Origin: QHWT01 sp963755695
GTDB taxonomy: Bacteria; Acidobacteriota; Vicinamibacteria; Vicinamibacterales; 2-12-FULL-66-21
Reading direction: 5' to 3'
DNA: 64,000 bases
Assembly (NCBI GenBank): GCA_963755695.1
Contig: CAVWLB010000010.1
Span: forward strand, 124,001 to 188,000
In this document: positions 57,708-64,000 of the stretch, piece by piece
Layout of the letters: each line of letters opens with the position of its first letter
How positions within the stretch are numbered: position 1 is the stretch's first letter
Program-made: the position numbers and the translations under genes
Notes under the pieces: model-generated
Seen by the model: the letters and a program-made list of their open reading frames with translations, nothing else
Told to the model about the DNA's origin: nothing
Databases searched by the model: none

Positions 57708-58367
57708 GACGAACGCTCGGAACAGCTCGTCGAACTCTCCGGTGCGCCAGAAGTTCTCCGGGTGCCATTGCACCCCGACGCAGAATTTCGACTCCGGCCG
57801 CTCGATGGCCTCGACGATGCCGTCCGGCGAAACGGCCGAAACCACGAACGACGGGGCGACCTCGCCGACCGCCTGATGATGGCGGCTGTTCACCGAACAG
57901 GTCTCGAGGCTGCGTGAGGGACCGAGCGCCGCGGCGAGCCGCGTGTCGGGCGTGACCCGCACGTCGTGCGCCGGTGCGTGTTTGGGATCCTGGATCGAAT
58001 GATCCAGCTCCGACTTGATCGCGGACGGAATGTCCTGCATGAGCGTGCCGCCCGCGGCGACGTTCAGGACCTGCACTCCGCGGCAGATCGCGAACAGAGG
58101 CATGTCGCGCGCGACCGCCTCGCGCGAGAGGGGCACCTCGAAGTTGTCACGCTCGCGATCGACTACCGTCGAGGGATGTGGTGCCTGGCCATAAAGGGAC
58201 GGGTCGACGTCAGGACCGCCGGTGAGGAGCAGGCCGTCGACACGGCTGAGGCTTTGCTGCGGATCGTCGGCTGGGTCGAGCAGCACCGGGACTCCGCCGG
58301 CTCGTTTCACCGACTCGACGTAGTCATCGAGCTTCGAACATCGGGTAATGCCGATCGTCGGTTTCAT
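57669..58367 (-). CDS. Class I glutamine-amidotransferase-like C26 peptidase (gamma-glutamyl hydrolase family)
   Basis: A 232-residue PuuD-like hydrolase. KPTIGITRCSKLDDYVESV, GLLLTGGPDVDPSLYGQ, the nucleophile Cys in PLFAICRGVQVLNVAAGG, and the His/Glu in CVGVQWHPENFW form the catalytic set. Members cleave gamma-glutamyl amides such as gamma-glutamyl-GABA or folate polyglutamate. It lies 11 bp after argS on the same strand and probably shares its transcript; its end overlaps the methyltransferase gene tail to tail. Confidence 0.88.
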   Translation of the reverse strand: MKPTIGITRCSKLDDYVESVKRAGGVPVLLDPADDPQQSLSRVDGLLLTGGPDVDPSLYGQAPHPSTVVDRERDNFEVPLSREAVARDMPLFAICRGVQVLNVAAGGTLMQDIPSAIKSELDHSIQDPKHAPAHDVRVTPDTRLAAALGPSRSLETCSVNSRHHQAVGEVAPSFVVSAVSPDGIVEAIERPESKFCVGVQWHPENFWRTGEFDELFRAFVSAAGAGSREEDR

Positions 58368-58378
58368 GTTGCTCGCTG

Positions 58379-60436
58379 CTACATTCTCTCAGGCACTACG
58401 CATCCCATCAGGGCCAATGCCTGAGTGAGCTGATTGCGGTAAAAGGCAACCGCGGCGGCACGCCAGAGGCGCACGTCCTTGCGCTCCTCGGCCAGGATCG
58501 GAAAACGATGATAGAAGCCATTGAACTGCTGCGCGAGGCCGAACGCATATTTTGCGATGACCGAAAGCTCCAGCGTGCGAACCGCCTGGTCGACGACTTC
58601 GTCGAGCCTGGCGGCTTCAAGCACCAGTCCCCAGAGATCGTGCGCATCGTCTGACCCATCGTTGAGCGCATCGAGCGGCGTGTCGGCGAGCGCGCTGGTG
58701 ACGGCAGCCTCGTCGAGACCTTCGCGGTCCTTCAGTTTGGCAAAGATATTGTTCGCGCGCACGGTCGCGTATTGCAGATAGGGCCCGCTCTCGCCTTCGA
58801 AACTGAGCGCTTCGTCGATGTCGAAGGCGATGACCTTGCCGCGCGAAAACTTCACCATGAAATAGCGGACCGCTGCGGTTGCGATAGCCTCGGCGGTGCG
58901 GCGGATGTCGTCGGGTCCGAACTCCGGGTTGCGCCGGCCGACTTCCGATGCGGCCTTGTCGGTCAGGCGGTCGAGCAGGTCGTCCGCTTTCACGCCAAGA
59001 CCCTTGCGCCCGGACACCTCGACGAACGGCTTGCCGGCTTCCTCGCTCGTGTCGTATCCGAGCTCGCGGGCGGTCTCGTGCGAGAGCGCGACCATCTCGT
59101 ACGAGTAGTGAATCGATCGCTCGGCTTCTTTGGTGAATCCGAGCACCGCCAGTGCCTGCTTCACCAGCTTCTGCAGGTACGACTGCCGGGTGTCGATCAC
59201 GTTGCAGACCATGGAGGCGCGACCGAACGACGGGGGTCGGGATGCCGCAGCCGCCGGGTCTGACGTCGTGGACCAGAGGGTGCACGCCTTGCCCCGTTCG
59301 AATTCGCGGTAGAAGAAGTCGCGGCCGAGCAGGCCGAACTTCCAGAGCTGGTAGGCCATGTCCTTGCCGACATAGGTGACGGTTCCGTCGGATCGAACGA
59401 TCACCTTCTCGCGGGTCTCCTGCGGTTCGGACTCATCGCCTGCTTCGGTGGCGTCGGTCGGTGGGTCGGCGGCGGAGGATGCGTCGGCCTGGTCATCGTC
59501 AATCCGCATCACCCAGCAGCCTCTCAGCTTGCCCTCGGTTTGCAGGTAGACGGCACCGGTCTGCTTCAGGAAGTCGAAGGCGTGCGCCCAGAAATGGAGG
59601 CGCAGGATGTCGCCCTCCCATGTCAGCAGGTCGTACCCGATGTTCATCCGCCCCATCGTCCGCAAGTGACAGCGGACGATGCGGTCGGCGATGAAGGCGG
59701 CCATGACGGCGATGTCGTTGCCGCCATGCTCGAGCGAATGCAGCGCCGCCGCTCGAATCGTCAATCGTTCCTTGTCTTCCGCATACCACTCGGTTACGCG
59801 GGCGTAGAGATCCCAGCAGTAGTAATCGAAGCGGGCTGAGGTCGATTCGGCGAGCGCGCGCACCTCGTTCAGTGACTTGTGTTCCAGTTCGCGGAATCCG
59901 ACGACCACGTCGGCAACCTGCACCCCGGTGTCGTCGATGTAGTTCTGGATTTCGACGCGGCGGCCCTGGAAGCGAAGCAGGCGGCCGAACGCGTCACCGA
60001 GCGCCGCATTCCGCAAATGGCCGATGTGCGCGGCCTTGTTCGGGTTGATGGCGGTGTGCTCGACGATGACCTTGTCCTGATGCGCGGAAGCTTCGGTGGC
60101 GTCCGGCTCGGGACGAGCGGTTTCGAGCCAGTCCCGCAGCCACTTGGGGCGATCCAGAAAAAAATTGATGTAGCCGTTCGGCGCGGCCTCGATTCGTGAA
60201 ATGCCGTCGATCTGACCGAGCCCGCCGGCAAGTTCCTGCGCGATGACGCGGGGCGCCTTGCGCAGTCGGCGGGCCAGCGCAAAGGCGACCGGAACGGCGA
60301 GGTCTCCAAGGGCTCGCCGGGGCGGCGTTTCGAGCGCCATCTCGCTGATGACGGCATCTTCGGGCGGGATGGCGTAGAGACGGCGAACGGCCTCGGCCAT
60401 ATGACGACGAACGAGTTGGTGGATGGGGAGAATCAC
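58379..60436 (-). CDS. argS: Arginyl-tRNA synthetase with an acidic insertion
   Basis: Class I synthetase, 685 residues, longer than the common 550-600. ArgRS-N domain at the N-terminus, then VEHTAINPNKAAHIGHLRNA (HIGH-type motif near residue 136), YVGKDMAYQLWKFGLLGRDF, and a DALR anticodon-binding end (ALSFEGESGPYLQYATVRAN, FNGFYHRFPIL). Between residues about 312 and 343 there is a low-complexity acidic stretch (DDDQADASSAADPPTD and on) not found in typical ArgRS. It starts with GTG at 60436, overlapping the mobA TGA. Confidence 0.94.
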   Translation of the reverse strand: MILPIHQLVRRHMAEAVRRLYAIPPEDAVISEMALETPPRRALGDLAVPVAFALARRLRKAPRVIAQELAGGLGQIDGISRIEAAPNGYINFFLDRPKWLRDWLETARPEPDATEASAHQDKVIVEHTAINPNKAAHIGHLRNAALGDAFGRLLRFQGRRVEIQNYIDDTGVQVADVVVGFRELEHKSLNEVRALAESTSARFDYYCWDLYARVTEWYAEDKERLTIRAAALHSLEHGGNDIAVMAAFIADRIVRCHLRTMGRMNIGYDLLTWEGDILRLHFWAHAFDFLKQTGAVYLQTEGKLRGCWVMRIDDDQADASSAADPPTDATEAGDESEPQETREKVIVRSDGTVTYVGKDMAYQLWKFGLLGRDFFYREFERGKACTLWSTTSDPAAAASRPPSFGRASMVCNVIDTRQSYLQKLVKQALAVLGFTKEAERSIHYSYEMVALSHETARELGYDTSEEAGKPFVEVSGRKGLGVKADDLLDRLTDKAASEVGRRNPEFGPDDIRRTAEAIATAAVRYFMVKFSRGKVIAFDIDEALSFEGESGPYLQYATVRANNIFAKLKDREGLDEAAVTSALADTPLDALNDGSDDAHDLWGLVLEAARLDEVVDQAVRTLELSVIAKYAFGLAQQFNGFYHRFPILAEERKDVRLWRAAAVAFYRNQLTQALALMGCVVPERM

Positions 60437-61080
60437 TGTTCTTCCGTGATACGATCCTGCATCGGTTCCGACATCATTACAGTCCTGGCGCGCGCGTAAT
60501 CATGCGGCGTGTTGACATTCACAAACAATCGCCCATCAGGGTCGTACGCCGTGAGCGCGTCGGCGCTGATCTCCCGGACACGTACGTCGCTGGCGAGATC
60601 GGCGACGGCCAGCGCGCCGCGAGCGAGGCGCGCCTCGATGGCGGTCATGCAGCCCCGCGTATACAGGGCGCAGAGCGGTTCCGGTCCGCGCGCGGACTTC
60701 GGGACTACGGCGTCCACGTCGTCCCCGGCCTCTTCCACGAGTCTGGCCAGCAAGTCTCTCGTGATGAAGGGCAGATCGCAGGCGACCACCAGCACGCGAT
60801 CGTGCCGCGCGTGGGCGAGCGCGGTATAGATTCCTCCCAGCGGTCCGGCGCCGGGCATCGCGTCTGGTTGGACGGGAATCTGAAGACCGGCGTACCGCGA
60901 AGGATCGTTCGCGATGATCGCGATATCGTCCGCAACCGCCGCGAGCTCGGCGATCTGACGGTCGATAATCCGCGCGCCGCCAATGAGAAGCGCCGCTTTG
61001 TCTGCACCGCCGAGCCGCGTCGCCCGGCCCCCGGCCAGGATCGCCGCCGACACACGGTGTCGCACGCTCGACATTACCAT
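60433..61080 (-). CDS. mobA: Molybdenum cofactor guanylyltransferase
   Basis: A 215-residue nucleotidyltransferase that attaches GMP to molybdopterin. AAILAGGRATRLGGADKAAL holds the GTP-binding signature, GAGPLGGIYTALAHARHDRV and VACDLPFITRDLLARLV the active-site region, and LFVNVNTPHDYARA the C-terminal motif. It is coupled to argS by a GTGA overlap. Its first ATG (61080) overlaps the ATG of the divergent V4R-like gene in one CATG; a second in-frame ATG lies two codons later at 61074. Confidence 0.92.
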   Translation of the reverse strand: MVMSSVRHRVSAAILAGGRATRLGGADKAALLIGGARIIDRQIAELAAVADDIAIIANDPSRYAGLQIPVQPDAMPGAGPLGGIYTALAHARHDRVLVVACDLPFITRDLLARLVEEAGDDVDAVVPKSARGPEPLCALYTRGCMTAIEARLARGALAVADLASDVRVREISADALTAYDPDGRLFVNVNTPHDYARARTVMMSEPMQDRITEEQ

Positions 61081-61683
61081 GAGTGAACCCAGAATCGGAC
61101 GCGTGCTCGTTGCAAGCCTGCATCAGTCCATCGCCGACCTGCTGCCCAATCGTCTCGAATTCTACGAGAACTGGCTGAACGTTTCCGGGCTGCGCGAGGG
61201 GACGATTGGCCTTGCGTCCGTTGTCGGCGGTGCTCAGCTTCCTGCGAAGTGAGGGGGAGGCCTACAATCTGATCACCGCGCGCGCGGGAGAGTACGCGGC
61301 GGCGTGGACGTATCGAAAACGTGCCGGCCTACGAACGGCGTCTGGTGCGTGCGCTGCCGCCGCAACTCCGGGCGCGAGCGGCGCTCCGCACGGCCCGCGC
61401 GATGGTCCGCGCGACTTATCCAGGCTCGCGGGCGATTACCCGCGTGAAGAAGGGCACGGCGTCGATCGATCTCCGTGGTTCGCTCTTCTGCGAGGTACGC
61501 GAGACGTCGCTTCTGCCGCTGTGCGGATTCTACGCGTCGGCCATCACCCGGGTGCTGCGGTTGTTCGACGTGCCTGCCGACGCCCAGGTGAATCAGTGCC
61601 GCGCCGCCGTGGGAGGCCAGAAGGGGTGCCTGCTGTCGGTGACGCTCAACGGCCGCGAGAGCGACACCGCGATTGCCGCATGA
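61079..61683 (+). CDS. V4R-like domain protein of unknown function (two frame breaks)
   Basis: About 200 residues over three frames. First frame: MSEPRIGRVLVASLHQSIAD, LPNRLEFYENWLNVSGLREG; after a break near 61211-61219: LSAVLSFLRSEGEAYNLITA; after a break at the A-run 61316-61319: AYERRLVRALPPQLRARAAL, GSLFCEVRETSLLPLCGFYA and QCRAAVGGQKGCLLSVTLNG. The end, with Cys-rich C-x(n)-C near the C-terminus, recalls the V4R (vinyl reductase-like) small-ligand domain. Both breaks mend by dropping one base. Its stop overlaps the TPR gene start (ATGA). Confidence 0.65.
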
Positions 61684-63284
61684 TCACCGCGACCCTGTTG
61701 TTCTGGCTCGGCGTGGCGCAGGCCAGCCCGCCGGCGCCCGTTCCGTCACTGCCGGTTTCACGCATCCTCGTCGTTCCGCTCGAGACACCTGCCCGTGACG
61801 GACGAACCTACTGGCTGGGCGAGGCCTTCGCGGTGCTGGTTGCCGACGATATCAATGCGCGAGGGTTGGGCGCGATCACGCGAACGACCCGCGAACGCGC
61901 CTACGATCAGCTGCATCTGCCGCCCAATGCAGTGCTGAGCCGGGCGACGGTCATCCGCGTCGGGCAGATCGTCGGTGCGTCGCAGGTGATCGTTGGCGAA
62001 GTGCAGGTGGACGGTGACGCTGTGACGGTGCGGCTTCGTTCGATCCAGATTGATGTCGGCCGGGCCGGCGACGACGTCACCGAACGGGGCGAGCTGAAGG
62101 ATCTGTTCGCGCTCGCCGGCCTGGCGGCGAGGAGGGTAGTGCCTGGAGGTGACCTCGGGGCGCATCCTGCGTCTCCGTCGCTCCAGGCCTTCGAGCAGTA
62201 CATCAAGGGACTGCTCGTGGAGCAGCCGGCGAGTCAGGCGACGCTTCTCGAGACCGCGCTGAAGCTCGATCCATCGTACGACCGGGCGCGCATTGCGCTG
62301 TGGGAGGTCCGTACCGCGCAGGGAGATCACGCGGCGGCCCTGGCGGCCGTCAAGCGGGTTTCCGGATCGTCACCCGCGGCGCGGCGGGCCCGATTCCTTG
62401 CCGCGGTTTCCATGATGGGAATGCGGCAGTACGACGACGCGTTCACCGCGCTGAAGTCGCTGCAGGACGAGTCGTTCAGCGCGGCAGTGCTCAATAACCT
62501 CGGTGTTGTCCAGGTTCGGCGCGGGGCGACGGCGGAGACAGGCAAGGCCACCTACTATTTCACCCAGGCCGCAAAGGCCGAACCGGACGAACCCGACCTC
62601 CTGTTCAACCTTGGCTATGCCTACGCGCTCGATCGCGACCCGCAGGGCGCCATCTACTGGTTGCGCGAATCCCTGCGCCGAAATCCCGCCGACGGCGACG
62701 CGCACATCGTGCTCGCCGCGGAGCTCGAAGCGGCGGGCCGTGCGGCCGAAGCGGTTCGGGAGCGGGAACTCGCAGCCCAACTGTCGGCGAAGTATGCGGA
62801 CGCCTCGAAACGTCTGGGCACGGAGGTTCTCCCAACCCGTCTCGAGCGGATTCGAACGGATCTGGAGCCGCGTCGCGCGCAGTCGGTGGACCAGGCGATT
62901 GTCAACACGACCCAGCGCGATCAGCAGGATCTCGCACGTTTCCACCTCGAGCGGGGCCGTCGTCTTTTCGAGCGGGAGCAGGATGCCGAAGCCATGGCCG
63001 AGTTGCGTCGGGTTGTGTTTCTCTCGCCGTATGAGGCGCAGGCCCATCTGCTGATCGGACGGATTCACCTGCGTGGTGGACGCCCGCGGGAGGCGGTCGA
63101 TGCGCTGAAGATTTCAATCTGGAGCCAGGACAACGCTGCCGCTCGCGTCGCGCTCGGAGAGGCGTATCTTCTACTGAAGGATTTCACCAACGCGCGCGCG
63201 GAGGTGCAGCGGGCGCTGGCGCTGGAACCGGATTCGGCTCCCGCGAAGAAGTTGCAGGAGCGTCTCGACAGAGGAGGGCATTAG
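61680..63284 (+). CDS. Exported TPR protein with TolB/FlgO-like N-terminal domain
   Basis: A 534-residue protein. A signal peptide (TATLLFWLGVAQASPP) precedes a domain of about 130 residues (VSRILVVPLETPARDGRTYW, VIRVGQIVGASQVIVGEVQV) of the kind found in TolB-N or FlgO-like proteins. The rest is tetratricopeptide repeats, for example YYFTQAAKAEPDEPDLLFNL, GYAYALDRDPQGAIYWLRES and HLLIGRIHLRGGRPREAVDA. Likely a periplasmic scaffold; partners unknown. Coupled to the V4R-like gene upstream; the NfeD-like protease starts 3 bp after its stop. Confidence 0.85.
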   Translation: MITATLLFWLGVAQASPPAPVPSLPVSRILVVPLETPARDGRTYWLGEAFAVLVADDINARGLGAITRTTRERAYDQLHLPPNAVLSRATVIRVGQIVGASQVIVGEVQVDGDAVTVRLRSIQIDVGRAGDDVTERGELKDLFALAGLAARRVVPGGDLGAHPASPSLQAFEQYIKGLLVEQPASQATLLETALKLDPSYDRARIALWEVRTAQGDHAAALAAVKRVSGSSPAARRARFLAAVSMMGMRQYDDAFTALKSLQDESFSAAVLNNLGVVQVRRGATAETGKATYYFTQAAKAEPDEPDLLFNLGYAYALDRDPQGAIYWLRESLRRNPADGDAHIVLAAELEAAGRAAEAVRERELAAQLSAKYADASKRLGTEVLPTRLERIRTDLEPRRAQSVDQAIVNTTQRDQQDLARFHLERGRRLFEREQDAEAMAELRRVVFLSPYEAQAHLLIGRIHLRGGRPREAVDALKISIWSQDNAAARVALGEAYLLLKDFTNARAEVQRALALEPDSAPAKKLQERLDRGGH

Positions 63285-63287
63285 GCC

Positions 63288-64000
63288 ATGCGCCGCTTCG
63301 CCCTGGTCGTGGTCATCATCGCCGCGGTGGCCGCTGTGATCGCCGGCACCCCGGCCGACCATCCGGCCATCGTGGAAAGCGCGACGGTGGACGGGATCAT
63401 CCACCCCGTCACTTCGGAGTTCATGCGAAAGGCCATCGCCAAGGCGGATGCCGAGGGCGCCCGGCTGATCGTGTTCACGCTCCGCACGCCTGGCGGTCTG
63501 CTCGACTCCACCCGCGACATCAACAACGCCATCATTGCGGCCCGCACGCCGGTGGCAATCTTCGTCGGCCCCTCGGGCAACCGCGCGGCCTCCGCCGGCT
63601 TTCTGATCACCATGGCCGCCGACATCGCGGCAATGGCGCCCGGGACGCACATCGGCGCCGCGCACCCGGTGGCCGGAAATGGCGAGAAGATGGACGACGT
63701 CATGGCGAAGAAGGCCGCCTCCGACACGGCCGCTTACGCGCGCACGCTGGCGGCGCAGCGTGGCCGCAACGTCACGCTCGTCGAGCAGGCCGTGATCGAC
63801 AGCCGATCCTTCACCGAGCAGGAAGCTTTGCAGGCATCGCCGCCGCTCATCGACATCGTCGCGACGGACGTCGCGGACCTGGTGAAGAAGCTCGATGGGC
63901 GCACCGTGAAACGGTTCAATGGGGCCACCACGACGCTCGCGCTGGCGGGGGCCGAGACCCGGACGATTGAGATGACGTGGTCCGAGCGAATCCTGACGGC
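63288..64000 (+). CDS. NfeD-type membrane-bound ClpP-class serine protease, N-terminal part (cut by window edge)
   Basis: An open frame from ATG 63288, with GAGGAGGG just upstream, runs off the window end. After a signal or anchor segment (FALVVVIIAAVAAVIAG) comes the protease domain: IVFTLRTPGGLLDSTRDINN, then RAASAGFLITMAADIAAMAP with the catalytic Ser, HIGAAHPV, and KKAASDTAAYARTLAAQRGR with the probable catalytic Lys. This is the 1510-N/NfeD Ser-Lys protease fold, expected to continue into membrane helices and an NfeD OB-domain. It is cotranscribed with the TPR gene and would cut hydrophobic or membrane-associated substrates. Confidence 0.88.
   Translation, partial: MRRFALVVVIIAAVAAVIAGTPADHPAIVESATVDGIIHPVTSEFMRKAIAKADAEGARLIVFTLRTPGGLLDSTRDINNAIIAARTPVAIFVGPSGNRAASAGFLITMAADIAAMAPGTHIGAAHPVAGNGEKMDDVMAKKAASDTAAYARTLAAQRGRNVTLVEQAVIDSRSFTEQEALQASPPLIDIVATDVADLVKKLDGRTVKRFNGATTTLALAGAETRTIEMTWSERILT

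Overview
The window is a GC-rich bacterial chromosome segment, most likely from an Acidobacteriota member of the Vicinamibacteria (subdivision 6) type. The pointers are a VWFA-related Acidobacterial-domain protein, a PadR regulator translationally coupled to an ADOP-type permease, many secreted beta-barrel proteins, and intergenic heptamer-type repeats. I see no rRNA, tRNA, CRISPR array, phage or transposase. The assignment rests on gene families, not on a marker gene.

Layout. 1-7.2 kb: edge of an acyl phosphotransferase, an MFS carrier, a SulP anion transporter, a beta-barrel, and a DcaP-like porin followed by a secreted glutaminase. 7.6-12.8 kb: a multihaem cytochrome cluster (DmsE/MtrA-type decahaem cytochrome, MtrB/PioB-type outer-membrane barrel, monohaem cytochrome c, NapC/NirT-type membrane cytochrome) that looks like a quinol-to-outside electron conduit. 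12.9-26 kb: signalling genes (response regulator with PP2C phosphatase, large hybrid kinase, REC-only protein, NarL-type regulator, PAS kinase), secreted and membrane hypotheticals, and an ATP/ADP-translocase-like carrier. 26-36.5 kb: housekeeping block (M50 protease, trpS, scpA, scpB, rRNA pseudouridine synthase, cmk, rpsA, HU, HIT) interrupted by a six-copy 87/88-bp tandem array. 36.5-49 kb: two acyl-CoA dehydrogenases, the VWFA protein, PadR/ADOP, glutamate dehydrogenase and a two-subunit B12-dependent acyl-CoA mutase. 49-64 kb: valS, nadC, birA, coaX, a TrmA/RlmD-type methyltransferase, a C26 peptidase, argS, mobA, a V4R-like protein, a TPR protein and an NfeD-like protease cut by the window edge.

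Two things matter for any reader. First, about 25 single-base frame breaks occur in otherwise good genes. Most are net +1, often beside short homopolymers, and three fall in essential cmk. They are much more likely sequencing or assembly errors than pseudogenes, so broken genes are annotated here as single CDS with approximate break points. Second, the intergenic DNA is unusually structured: 7-8 bp degenerate tandem words folding into large inverted repeats, a dispersed palindrome, and a roughly 90-bp element that occurs once between genes and once in frame inside a coding region.

The strongest biological candidate for a notable system is the porin-cytochrome conduit at 7650-12844. The strongest genome-structure candidates are the repeat families.
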